DNA of 64,000 bases from Mogibacterium diversum_A. Lineage in GTDB: Bacteria > Bacillota > Clostridia > Peptostreptococcales > Anaerovoracaceae. How positions within the stretch are numbered: position 1 is the first letter of the stretch; every line of letters starts with the position of its first letter. Below are positions 9,618-17,514 of this stretch, in pieces. Both the position numbers and the translations under genes were made by a program. The notes beneath the pieces are model-generated. The model was not told the DNA's origin and ran no database searches. It saw only the letters and a list, made by a program, of their open reading frames with translations. The stretch spans positions 32,435 to 96,434 of the forward strand of contig NZ_CALIZG010000021.1 of NCBI RefSeq assembly GCF_938028775.1, written 5' to 3'.

Positions 9618-10301
9618 ATGAGAAAAGTGAGTTTTAGGGTAATATGTGTCACAGTCAGCTGTTTGATAATAACACTATTATGCGGCTGCAACTTATTCGT
9701 TACAGATAAAGATAAGTTTTACCTAAACAAAAATTTAGATTATGATCTTACATGGATCAATTTAGAAAAGGCAGGGACGGATATCATAATTCCTATAAAG
9801 GTGGGAGATAAAGAAATACGTGAAATATATCTAGCTGACCCATACTTTACATGGATTGATTCACTAGATGTCAGTAGAGTTAAAGAATTACGATCATTTC
9901 ATTTAGAACTGTTCACCGATGAAAAGAAATCTAAATTAAGGAAACTTGACTTTAGTAAAAACAAGGAGTTGAGGGATATATTTATAAGCAAGACTAATGC
10001 TTTGAAAGAGGTTTCATTTAGTAATAATTGTAAATCGATTCATTTATCTGGTACTTCTGTAAAGAAAGTTAATCTAAGATCGTTAAAAAGGCTTAAATAT
10101 TTTACATTTTACGATGGCCCTCTTGAGGAACTAGATATTTCAAAGAATCCACATCTTAAAGAGATAAGTGTTAAAAATGCTAATATTAAAGTGTTGGATG
10201 TATCAAAAAATCCAAAACTCGAAAATATAACCGTTGATGAAGGCACTCAAATAATCGGTCCAACAAATGCACGTATAGAATATAACAAAAGAACTGAATA
10301 G
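9618..10301 (+). CDS. Leucine-rich-repeat lipoprotein, copy 3
   Basis: 227 aa from ATG 9618, preceded by AAGGTG at 9606-9611; GTG 9609 would overlap that site. Lipobox LLCGC, then FVTDKDKFYLNKNLDYDL, LRR-like units and the family tail EGTQIIGPTNARIEYNKRTE. Closest to copy 2 in its second half (VKKVNLRSLK, NANIKVLDVSKNPKLENI). Third member of the lipoprotein array; role unknown beyond a predicted surface location. Confidence 0.75.
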   Translation: MRKVSFRVICVTVSCLIITLLCGCNLFVTDKDKFYLNKNLDYDLTWINLEKAGTDIIIPIKVGDKEIREIYLADPYFTWIDSLDVSRVKELRSFHLELFTDEKKSKLRKLDFSKNKELRDIFISKTNALKEVSFSNNCKSIHLSGTSVKKVNLRSLKRLKYFTFYDGPLEELDISKNPHLKEISVKNANIKVLDVSKNPKLENITVDEGTQIIGPTNARIEYNKRTE

Positions 10302-10382
10302 TCTTTGAATGGGGATTTTTAAAGGTATGATGTATATACAGAAAAGGATATCATAGTATAAAAGAAATACGGAGTGTAGTAT

Positions 10383-10518
10383 AGTGCATTGGGGGATAAC
10401 CTTACTATCAATGATTGGGCGTTTGATGTAAAGGGAGAGATATTTTACAAAAATAAGCACTATTACATCAATAACATCGGTAAGGTTTCTCATAACTATA
10501 TCAATAAAGGTAGGAGAA
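10383..10518 (+). pseudogene. 3' remnant of a beta-propeller-like gene
   Basis: In the frame beginning at 10383 the sequence reads SALGDNLTINDW...KHYYINNIGKV. This matches the C-terminal end of the three propeller proteins (AAIGDNILISEW...RQYYINNSGKV), with about ten residues deleted and an upstream stop. The following bases, up to the ATG at 10519, also align with the junction between propeller copies 1 and 2 (4680-4720). This is a footprint of a former propeller copy immediately upstream of copy 3. Confidence 0.65.
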
Positions 10519-11643
10519 ATGATAAAAACTAACAAGTTATTTAAAATAGCAGCAGTAATGCTTTCTATTGTGGTAGTAAGCATAATCATTTTAGCAGTTT
10601 GGGTTTCACAAGATGACTATGCGCCTCAAAAATTGGGGAACAGTGTTAGTGCAGCACGAAACAATCAATCTATTAGTTCATGTTCTATCGTAGAAAATGA
10701 TAAATATATCTTTTATGTGAATCGCGTAAAAGATTCGACCCCTTTGGTACGCATCGATAAAAATAGTGGCGAAAAGAAGCTGCTAAAAAAAGATGTTGGG
10801 GATAAGTACAGTTCAGCACTATTTATATATAAAAACACACTTATATATACTAATTCAAGAGACATACACTGTGATTACAAAGTTTGTGACATATACACAT
10901 GTGATTTCGATGGGAAAAATGAAAAGATAATAGAAACGGAATCTCCAATTCCCCAAATGGTTATTGATGATTACATTTACATACCAAATTGCGATGGTGC
11001 TTTGTCTGAGATATCACTTATAGATGGTCAAAAGAGAACTCTTAATGATGAAGAGTGCAATCATTTCATAGGGATTGATAAAAAGAACAAGACTCTATAT
11101 TTTGAGACAAATCTTGAAAAATTGATAGAAATAAAAGTTAACAAGAGAAGATCAAAATTAGGAATAAAAAATTCCACAGAATCAATGTATATAGATTCCT
11201 GGAAAGGGGAAGCAAGAGACGGATATGGAATTCTAGGAGTATCAAATGGGGTTATATGGTTTTCTGGAGAAAACGAAGATGAAGAACACTCACTGTGCAA
11301 AGCAGAAAAAGTAAACGGAAAGTGGCAGACGAAGATCATGAGTGGCAATATTAAAGAGCTCGTTTTCGACTATAGTGCTGCAATGGAGAAAGATAAGATA
11401 TACTACCTGTCTGATGATGAGACCAAAATATATATGTATGATATAAAGACTGGTAAAACTAAAAATATATATGAAAAAGCGGGTAGAAATATAAAGATAT
11501 TAGCTGCAATAGGAGATAATATTATTATTTCTGAATGGAATGGAAATGATAAATACGCGAACTACCAAGATGCTGTGGATGACAAAGCAGTACGACAATA
11601 CTACATCAACAACTCTGGCAAAGTTTTATACGAGCTAGATTAA
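10519..11643 (+). CDS. Membrane-anchored beta-propeller-like protein (DUF5050-like), copy 3
   Basis: 374 aa, same design as the genes at 3582 and 4717: transmembrane segment at about residues 8-28, conserved YAPQKLGNSVSAARNNQ, propeller-like strands, terminal YYINNSGKVLYELD. The N-terminal extracellular segment is diverged from copies 1 and 2 at DNA level, but the last ~400 bases are nearly identical to copy 2, showing a recombination boundary inside the gene. It is followed 12 bases later by a truncated copy of the small T7SS partner gene, repeating the order seen at 4717-6138. Confidence 0.75.
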   Translation: MIKTNKLFKIAAVMLSIVVVSIIILAVWVSQDDYAPQKLGNSVSAARNNQSISSCSIVENDKYIFYVNRVKDSTPLVRIDKNSGEKKLLKKDVGDKYSSALFIYKNTLIYTNSRDIHCDYKVCDIYTCDFDGKNEKIIETESPIPQMVIDDYIYIPNCDGALSEISLIDGQKRTLNDEECNHFIGIDKKNKTLYFETNLEKLIEIKVNKRRSKLGIKNSTESMYIDSWKGEARDGYGILGVSNGVIWFSGENEDEEHSLCKAEKVNGKWQTKIMSGNIKELVFDYSAAMEKDKIYYLSDDETKIYMYDIKTGKTKNIYEKAGRNIKILAAIGDNIIISEWNGNDKYANYQDAVDDKAVRQYYINNSGKVLYELD

Positions 11644-11655
11644 TGGAGGCTTCAA

Positions 11656-11811
11656 ATGAGTGAAGAAATTAAAATAAAAGAAGCAGCTCTTAACAGCGTG
11701 GCGTCATCAATAATGGACATTACACAGGGTCTAGGTTCTGAATCCATATCAAACCTTGATAATATGAGCACAATAGATGGTAACAAGGCAAGCGTAAATT
11801 CTTTCGATTGA
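11656..11811 (+). pseudogene. Truncated copy of the small T7SS partner gene
   Basis: 51 codons, almost identical to the first half of the 94-aa gene at 5854 (MSEEIKIKEAALNSVASSI...), then a TGA at 11809-11811 where the intact copy continues. The upstream GGAGGC and spacing are conserved, so a half-length peptide may still be made, but the C-terminal helix is lost. It marks the right end of the duplicated T7SS block. A small perfect hairpin (CTACAC/GTGTAG) follows at 11833-11847. Confidence 0.7.
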
Positions 11812-11886
11812 TGAGGTCTCAAGTACACCTACACTTGGTGTAGATAATCTATTGTAAAGCTACACACATTTCTGCACCATGTCTGA

Positions 11887-11915
11887 TTGACACTAGTTAA
11901 TATAGATAATATAAT
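11887..11915 (+). promoter_or_regulatory. Consensus sigma-A promoter for SRP RNA
   Basis: TTGACA at 11887-11892, a 17-base spacer and TATAAT at 11910-11915: a perfect consensus promoter. Predicted start is near 11922, matching the first paired bases of the SRP RNA. Confidence 0.9.
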
Positions 11916-11920
11916 GTTTA

Positions 11921-12070
11921 GGTGCTCTTAGGCAGCTTGCGGTTTGTAGGGGGTCCTGCGCAATGGGATACTGTGAACCATGTCAGGTCCGAGAGGAAGC
12001 AGCATTAAGCGGGACATCTCATGTGCCGCAGATTCGCCTCCTACCGATCGCAAGGTGTCTAAGAGCTCGA
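11921..12070 (+). ncRNA. ffs: Signal recognition particle RNA (4.5S-like)
   Basis: The highly conserved Ffh-binding domain is visible around 11993-12030 (GTGAACC, GTCAGGTCCG, GAGGAAGCAGC). The ends pair (GCTCTTAG near 11924 with CTAAGAGC near 12058), giving one long hairpin of about 150 nt. It lies upstream of dnaX, the usual Bacillota position. The length suggests a 4.5S-like form without the Alu domain of Bacillus scRNA. It works with Ffh in co-translational membrane targeting. Confidence 0.92.
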
Positions 12071-12126
12071 TTAATATATGGGGTTGCGTAATATAGGCGC
12101 ACTAGGCTGCTAGAAGGAGGTACGAT

Positions 12127-13965
12127 ATGCATCTGGCACTATACAGGTCGGAGAGGCCGGAACGCTTTGACGAGATAATCGGACAGAAGCATATTGTGAA
12201 GATACTTCGCAATCAGATCAAGAAGGGCACGGTGAGCCAGTCGTATCTGTTTGCGGGAACTCGCGGCACAGGTAAGACGACGACTGCGAGGATTCTTGCA
12301 AAAGCTGTTAACTGCACCTGCAGTGATCCCAGCATAGACCTACCGTGTGGTGAGTGCGTTAATTGTAGGGCGATTACAGAGGGGAGATTTCTCGACGTAG
12401 TAGAGCTGGACGCAGCATCCAACAATGGTGTTGAGAGCCTGAGGCAGATTACTGAGTCTGTACAATATCCGCCAACCGTTGGGAAATACAAAGTATACAT
12501 CATAGACGAGGCGCACATGCTCACCGATTCGGCGGAAAATGCATTTCTCAAGACGCTCGAAGAACCGCCGGCACACGTAATATTCATACTGGCGACAACC
12601 AATCCGGAGAAGATCAAAGCGACGATAAAATCAAGATGTCTAACGCTTAACTTCAGGCATGTCTCAGAAAATGATCTGCTGGACGGCATGAGAAGGATTT
12701 GCCAGAAGAAAGCGATTAACATAGAAGAAGATGCCCTAGCAGTTATTGCCCGCAAAGCAGACGGCTCCGTGCGAGATGCGCTCAGCTTGCTCGAGCAGTG
12801 TATCAATGCAGGTGATGAGCTGATAACCAGAGAGCTGGTTCTGGAGTACACGGGTGGCGCGGGAGATGATTTCTATATAGAGCTCACTGATGCGATTAGA
12901 GCAGGTGAAGCTGGAACTGCGCTCGCTGATATAGATAGTATGGTGAGGATAGGCAAGGATGCCAAGCAGCTGCTTGCGGATTGGCTACTGCATTATAGAA
13001 ATCTCATGATTTGTAAGTATGTGCAGGATCCGTCAGAGCTTGTAAATGCTTCTGGCGAGAACACTGCGAGAATCGTCACACAGGCAAAAGCACTTAGCGA
13101 TGAAGCGATAAACTATGGTATTCGCTTGCTTTCAGATACTGTCAATAAGGCGAAATTTTCGACCATGCCGAGGATTTTGCTAGAGACATGTGTTATTAAA
13201 CTCATCGTAGGTGAGAGTGCGGAAGTCAAGACTGAAGCAGTTCGTATAAATGCGAATATCTCTATGGGTGCTAGGACTCCAAGGACCGAGGCAGGGACTG
13301 CACCAGCGGCGAGTAGTGCACAGCAGGTGAATATTAAGGCAGAGAACCATAGACTAGAATCAAGAAGGGTAGAAGCTTCGCAATCAGGAACACCAAAGGA
13401 AGAGCCGCAAGCTGCAAATGCTTACGAGAAGCAGGTTCAATCTTGTCCAAATGCCAGTGCGGAGAGAGCGAAGGATGTAGAGGAACCACAGCCTCTATTC
13501 GAACAGAAATTCAACCCGCTCGAGGGGGCACCACCAGATAGGCATATCGTGGAATTTGAAGCTAATCAAAACCTCGATGAGATGTGGGATAGAATCTGTG
13601 ACCAGATGGCTAGAACAGATGCGATGTTCATGGCGATGGTTGCAAAGTACACGAGACTGGTCGATTTACACGGTAGCGAGCTAACTGTGGAAGTCAAGAA
13701 GACCAAGAGCCTGATGGCTGATGATGCTCTAAATGAACTGAACAGGATAACTAAGGCACTATATGGTGATAAGTTCTACATCACGCTTAGAGTTGTGGAG
13801 TATAATCCGGCGGATGCAAGGGAGCTTAGCCAAGTTGAAGAACCTGGACTTCAGAGGTTCGATGAGGAACTCATTGAGGCAGCAGAGGAAAAAGACGAAA
13901 TAGCCAAGGAAGTGGCGAAGGATGTAGCTGACTTTTTTGGCGTAGATAAGATAGACATTAAATAG
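12127..13965 (+). CDS. dnaX: DNA polymerase III subunit gamma/tau
   Basis: 612-aa clamp-loader ATPase. Walker A GTRGTGKTT at residues 44-52, Cys cluster for zinc (CTCSDPSIDLPCGECVNC) at about 64-81, Walker B IDEAHML and sensor segments follow, then the domain III region. After a low-complexity Ala/Glu linker (residues ~370-460) comes a C-terminal tau-like part that would contact the polymerase. AGGAGGT at 12115-12121 precedes ATG 12127. It heads the dnaX-ybaB-recR replication/repair unit behind the SRP RNA. Confidence 0.97.
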   Translation: MHLALYRSERPERFDEIIGQKHIVKILRNQIKKGTVSQSYLFAGTRGTGKTTTARILAKAVNCTCSDPSIDLPCGECVNCRAITEGRFLDVVELDAASNNGVESLRQITESVQYPPTVGKYKVYIIDEAHMLTDSAENAFLKTLEEPPAHVIFILATTNPEKIKATIKSRCLTLNFRHVSENDLLDGMRRICQKKAINIEEDALAVIARKADGSVRDALSLLEQCINAGDELITRELVLEYTGGAGDDFYIELTDAIRAGEAGTALADIDSMVRIGKDAKQLLADWLLHYRNLMICKYVQDPSELVNASGENTARIVTQAKALSDEAINYGIRLLSDTVNKAKFSTMPRILLETCVIKLIVGESAEVKTEAVRINANISMGARTPRTEAGTAPAASSAQQVNIKAENHRLESRRVEASQSGTPKEEPQAANAYEKQVQSCPNASAERAKDVEEPQPLFEQKFNPLEGAPPDRHIVEFEANQNLDEMWDRICDQMARTDAMFMAMVAKYTRLVDLHGSELTVEVKKTKSLMADDALNELNRITKALYGDKFYITLRVVEYNPADARELSQVEEPGLQRFDEELIEAAEEKDEIAKEVAKDVADFFGVDKIDIK

Positions 13966-13986
13966 CACATATTGGAGGAGAAAATC

Positions 13987-14349
13987 ATGGGCAAAGGTAT
14001 GAGAGCAGGTAAGAAAAAGAAGGTTGGCGGTGGCGCTGGTAACATGCAGCAGCAGATGAAGCAGCTTCAGGCTATGCAGCGCGATATGGAGGCTGCGCAG
14101 GCTTCTATCGCTGAGCAGGAGACAACTGCAACTGCTGGCGGCGGTGCAGTTGAGGTTACTGTTAACGGTAACAAGGAGATTACAAAGCTCGTAATCGATA
14201 GAGACGTTGTTGATCCAGATGATGTAGAAATGCTTCAGGATCTCATCATGGCAGCTGTAAACGAGGGCATGCGCCAGATCGATGCAATCGCTGAGAACGA
14301 GATGGGCAAAGTAACAGGTGGGCTCAACATCCCTGGATTAGGACTGTAG
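13987..14349 (+). CDS. YbaB/EbfC nucleoid-associated protein
   Basis: 120-aa DNA-binding protein of the YbaB/EbfC family, a dimer that coats DNA and is classically encoded between dnaX and recR. ATG 13987 follows GGAGGAG at 13974-13980; an upstream in-frame TTG would lie inside that site. Gly/Lys-rich N-terminus (MGKGMRAGKKKKVGGG), Gln-rich helix, then the conserved GGGAVEVTVNGNKEI core and C-terminal acidic/helical part. Confidence 0.95.
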   Translation: MGKGMRAGKKKKVGGGAGNMQQQMKQLQAMQRDMEAAQASIAEQETTATAGGGAVEVTVNGNKEITKLVIDRDVVDPDDVEMLQDLIMAAVNEGMRQIDAIAENEMGKVTGGLNIPGLGL

Positions 14350-14361
14350 AAAGGCGTTCAG

Positions 14362-14964
14362 ATGAGGCAATATCCAAAGCCACTGAACAAGTTAATAAAT
14401 GAGCTGTCTAAGCTGCCTGGAATTGGCGGCAAGACAGCACAGCGTCTAGCGTTCCACATTCTTGCGCTCGAGGAGAGCGAGGCGACATCTCTTGCAAATT
14501 CAATCGTGAATGCCAAGAGAAGCCTTCATTACTGCTCGGTGTGTGGCAATTTGACAGATACTGATCCATGCGAGATTTGCAGTGATGAATCGCGGGATAG
14601 GACCAAGGTATGTGTTGTCGAGACACCGCAGGATGTGATTGCGATGGAGCGGATAAGGGAATTTAAGGGACTATATCATGTGCTTCACGGTGCTATTTCA
14701 CCGGTAGAGGGCATCGGTCCTAATGACATCAACCTCAAATCGCTGATTACTAGGCTCCAGCAGCATGATGAAATCGACGAGATAATCGTGGCAACGAACC
14801 CTAATATCGAGGGTGAGGCGACTGCCATGTACATAGCTAGGCTGCTAAAACCGTCTGGCATCAAGGTGACGAGAATTGCACACGGCATTCCTGTCGGTGG
14901 AGACCTAGAGTATGCCGATGAAGTCACGCTTCTCAAGGCGATGGAAGGAAGACGAGAGATATAA
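14362..14964 (+). CDS. recR: Recombination mediator RecR
   Basis: 200 aa, full length. Helix-hairpin-helix (LPGIGGKTAQRLAFH, residues ~16-30), C4 zinc finger (CSVCGNLTDTDPCEIC, ~56-71) and Toprim domain (VVETPQDVIAMER; then NPNIEGEATAMYI). Acts with RecO/RecF to load RecA on gapped DNA. Third gene of the dnaX operon, 12 bases after ybaB; a terminator follows at once. Confidence 0.97.
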   Translation: MRQYPKPLNKLINELSKLPGIGGKTAQRLAFHILALEESEATSLANSIVNAKRSLHYCSVCGNLTDTDPCEICSDESRDRTKVCVVETPQDVIAMERIREFKGLYHVLHGAISPVEGIGPNDINLKSLITRLQQHDEIDEIIVATNPNIEGEATAMYIARLLKPSGIKVTRIAHGIPVGGDLEYADEVTLLKAMEGRREI

Positions 14965-14973
14965 CTGAAGATG

Positions 14974-15012
14974 AGTCGGTGCATGAGGCAGACTAAAGGC
15001 TGTGCACCGACT
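14974..15012 (+). terminator. Intrinsic terminator after recR
   Basis: AGTCGGTGCA (14974-14983) pairs perfectly with TGCACCGACT (15003-15012), followed by ATTTTATTT. It closes the dnaX-ybaB-recR unit. A TATAAT at 15045-15050 just downstream probably starts mutM transcription. Confidence 0.85.
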
Positions 15013-15072
15013 ATTTTATTTGCATTATTTCACTCAGCGTGTATTATAATTAGTTTGAAAGGAGTAGCCAAG

Positions 15073-15933
15073 ATGCCTGAACTAGTAGAGGTTGAAACTG
15101 CGAGAAGGATTCTCGCGCCACAGCTAAACGGCTGCACAATTGAAGATGTCGAGATTAGGCTTGCAAAGAGCATCAAGAATTACAGTCCCGAAGAGTTCAA
15201 GAAGCTGGTGCTTGGTAGTAGATTTGACACCGTACTGCGTCGTGGCAAATTCCTGATTTTCAACATGATCACACCGAAGCGTGAAGGGGCGCCAGAGGAA
15301 CTTAAGCTCGTAGCTCACTACCGCATGACTGGCGTTCTATTGGTAACGCCACCTGGATATGAGGAACTCAAGCACACGCATATTGTGTTTAAGCTGCGAG
15401 ATAATGATGGCACCGAGAAAGAGCTCCGCTATGTCGACCAGAGGCAGTTTGGCGGTATATGGGCTATAACGACAGGGGCTGAATTTAGAGCGACTGGTAT
15501 CGGGCAGCTTGGAGCAGAGGCGACGGACGACACACTTGATGGAGAGTATCTAAAGAGTCATCTAGCGAAGAGAAAGTCTGCCATCAAGACGGGGCTCCTT
15601 GACCAAAGCGTTATCGCAGGTCTTGGAAATATCTACACCGACGAAGTCCTATACCGCTGCGGAATTACTCCGACTAGAGCTTGTAATTCGCTTACCGATG
15701 CTGATTGGCAGGCTCTCGCCAGTGAGATTCCGAAGATGATGGAGTTCATGATAGAAAAGAATCAGATTTCTGAAGAGGACTATTTGGCAGGAAAAGGGAC
15801 GGACTATAGAAATACTCCGTTTCTGCAGGTATATAACCATGCTGGAGAGGAATGTCCAAAGTGCGGAAGCAAGCTTGAGAGAGCTGTAATTGCAGGCAGG
15901 AGCAGTGTGTACTGTCCTGAGTGTCAGGAGTGA
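15073..15933 (+). CDS. mutM: Formamidopyrimidine-DNA glycosylase
   Basis: 286-aa base-excision repair bifunctional glycosylase/AP lyase removing 8-oxoguanine and ring-opened purines. ATG 15073 with GAAAGGAG upstream gives N-terminal Met-Pro-Glu, so after Met removal Pro-2 is the catalytic nucleophile and Glu-3 the acid. The usual fifth residue Pro is Val here (MPELVEVET). The H2TH region contains GLGNIYTDEVLY, and the C-terminal zinc finger is CPKC...CPEC. The open frame reaches upstream to 14971, but that part covers the recR terminator and is not coding. Confidence 0.95.
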   Translation: MPELVEVETARRILAPQLNGCTIEDVEIRLAKSIKNYSPEEFKKLVLGSRFDTVLRRGKFLIFNMITPKREGAPEELKLVAHYRMTGVLLVTPPGYEELKHTHIVFKLRDNDGTEKELRYVDQRQFGGIWAITTGAEFRATGIGQLGAEATDDTLDGEYLKSHLAKRKSAIKTGLLDQSVIAGLGNIYTDEVLYRCGITPTRACNSLTDADWQALASEIPKMMEFMIEKNQISEEDYLAGKGTDYRNTPFLQVYNHAGEECPKCGSKLERAVIAGRSSVYCPECQE

Positions 15934-15969
15934 TTCTGGTGATATGGTTAAGGTTAGGAGCGATGAAAT

Positions 15970-16503
15970 ATGGACAAGGTTTACGAGATAGAATATATAA
16001 ATCATAGGTTGGCAAATTTATTTATGATTCCACTAGGTGCAGCTGCACTTTTCGTTGCTGATAAATTACCTATAATTGAAAATTTATTGATTAATATGGC
16101 ATGCAATATAATTTTTGTTTTGCTTGTTTGCATAATATTTAGTCTTATTTCAAATTTTTTCTTTCAAAAAAATGGAGTTGTAAAACTCACTAATAGTGAG
16201 CTAAAAGTCACTCTTGACAACAAAGAATACGATTATTATCTATCAGATATAAAAGAGATAATTATGGCTTATAGGAACCCTTTTGGGATAGGGTTATTAG
16301 GTAACTGCATTACTCTCATAATAAAACCTAAAGAGGGTAAATCACTAAGCATTATATCAGTTAGAAATTTTAATAAAAAAAGAATGGAAGACCATAAATA
16401 TTCGAAAATATTTAATCATATAAAGGAACTTAATCCTACAATGGATTTTGAAGCATCCATAACGGGTAATTTTTTCGTATTAAAGAATCACTCGTGCAAA
16501 TAA
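15970..16503 (+). CDS. Two-TM membrane protein of unknown function
   Basis: 177 aa, AT-rich relative to neighbours. Two adjacent hydrophobic segments (about residues 15-32 and 40-65) are followed by a cytosolic C-terminal domain with alternating beta strands (VVKLTNSELKVTLDNKEYDYY), recalling bacterial PH-like/YcxB-like domains. ATG 15970 lies 9 bases after AGGAG. No catalytic motif seen. The lower GC may indicate later acquisition, but this is weak evidence. Confidence 0.7.
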   Translation: MDKVYEIEYINHRLANLFMIPLGAAALFVADKLPIIENLLINMACNIIFVLLVCIIFSLISNFFFQKNGVVKLTNSELKVTLDNKEYDYYLSDIKEIIMAYRNPFGIGLLGNCITLIIKPKEGKSLSIISVRNFNKKRMEDHKYSKIFNHIKELNPTMDFEASITGNFFVLKNHSCK

Positions 16504-16585
16504 AAATATATGTTCAACGCGTAAATGCTGTCAGGGAGATTAAAGTGTGATATATCAAGATCGTGAAAATACTTTGATTCCCACA

Positions 16586-16616
16586 ACAAAAGGTGGACCT
16601 AGCGTCCACCTTTTGT
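16586..16616. terminator. Bidirectional terminator with 13-bp stem
   Basis: ACAAAAGGTGGAC (16586-16598) and GTCCACCTTTTGT (16604-16616) form a perfect 13-bp stem with a 5-nt loop and A/T tracts on both sides, serving the plus-strand gene ending at 16503 and minus-strand tcdA. The tcdA stop codon (16599-16601) lies in the loop, so the last codons of tcdA form half the stem. Confidence 0.85.
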
Positions 16617-17354
16617 TCGTTTTCGTGAATCAAAGCCCGTGAGATCCTTTACGACTTCACTAGCTATTGCAAGCCCTGCAGCAGCAGGGACAAATGGAGT
16701 TGACCCGGGAGCTACTCTGCCTGCAGTTCCTTTGCTCTCAGCCTCTCCGCCCTCTGGTAGAATCGGCACGATAGGCTCCTCAGTGGAGCAGAGAACTTTT
16801 ACACCTTTAATTCGCCTATCTTTGAGCCCTTTTCGTATAACCTTAGCCAGCGGATCCATCGATGTCTTGGCGATGTCCGTAATCGCTAGCTTCGTGGGAT
16901 CAATGCGGTTACCACACCCCATACAGGAAATTATCGGAACTCTCACGCTTTTGCATCTTTCTATGATGTCGAGCTTTGCTGAAACAGTATCTACCGCATC
17001 TACAACGTAGTCGTACTCGGTGAAGTCAAAATGCTCAGCAGTATCAGGCAAGTAGAACATCTGGTGTCCGCGCACCTCGCAGTCTGGGTTCAGTATCTTA
17101 ATTCGCGACTCACACACCGCTACCTTGCTTTCGCCGATAGTATCATGGGTAGCGATTATCTGTCTATTTATATTTGTCAGGCTGACATTGTCGTTATCGA
17201 TGATGTCAAGAGCACCGATCCCAGCTCTAGCAAGAGACTCCACTACGTAGCCACCGACGCCGCCGACGCCAAAAACCGCAACTCGGCAGCCCTTCAGGGT
17301 CTCGAGTGCGTCTTTTCCATATATTAATTCACTTCTTGAAAATTGATTAATCAT
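16599..17354 (-). CDS. tcdA: tRNA threonylcarbamoyladenosine dehydratase
   Basis: 251-aa E1-like ThiF/MoeB-fold enzyme (CsdL/YgdL family) that uses ATP to cyclise t6A37 in ANN-decoding tRNAs to ct6A. Glycine-rich nucleotide loop GVGGVGG at residues 29-35, the NINRQIIATHDTIG segment and DAVDTVSAKLDII follow the family pattern. The start codon abuts a tRNA-like fragment (17356-17384) and no good ribosome-binding site is visible. Ends within the bidirectional terminator. Confidence 0.93.
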   Translation of the reverse strand: MINQFSRSELIYGKDALETLKGCRVAVFGVGGVGGYVVESLARAGIGALDIIDNDNVSLTNINRQIIATHDTIGESKVAVCESRIKILNPDCEVRGHQMFYLPDTAEHFDFTEYDYVVDAVDTVSAKLDIIERCKSVRVPIISCMGCGNRIDPTKLAITDIAKTSMDPLAKVIRKGLKDRRIKGVKVLCSTEEPIVPILPEGGEAESKGTAGRVAPGSTPFVPAAAGLAIASEVVKDLTGFDSRKRTKGGR

Positions 17355-17355
17355 A

Positions 17356-17384
17356 TGCTCGCAGGGGACTCGAACCCCTGTGCT
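17356..17384 (-). other. Orphan tRNA 3'-end fragment (tRNA-Leu-like)
   Basis: On the minus strand the sequence has a T arm (AGGGG, loop TTCGAGT, CCCCT) followed by GCGAGCA, which looks like the 3' strand of an acceptor stem. No D arm, anticodon arm or CCA is present upstream or downstream. Such pieces are typical remnants of tRNA genes used as integration sites, or of a deleted tRNA. No integrase is nearby. Confidence 0.55.
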
Positions 17385-17476
17385 TTATACCGAAATTTAC
17401 AAAGCCAAATCAATAAAATATATTGCAATAAATCACTGAAATATCTTACATTATTATGCAAACAACGTCCAGTTAG

Positions 17477-17485
17477 TGATATAAT
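17477..17485 (+). promoter_or_regulatory. Extended -10 promoter for DUF445 gene
   Basis: TGATATAAT (TG at 17477-17478, TATAAT at 17480-17485) forms an extended -10 element about 30 bases before the gene at 17515. A short palindrome GTTC-N4-GAAC (17489-17500) lies just after it and may be a regulator site or chance. Confidence 0.6.
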
Positions 17486-17514
17486 TTCGTTCGTATGAAC
17501 TGGAGGTTTTAACG

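Noticed and set aside
12213..12851. 212-codon minus-strand open frame
   Set aside because: Antisense to the well-supported dnaX ATPase domain; no start signal and low-complexity Ser-rich translation.
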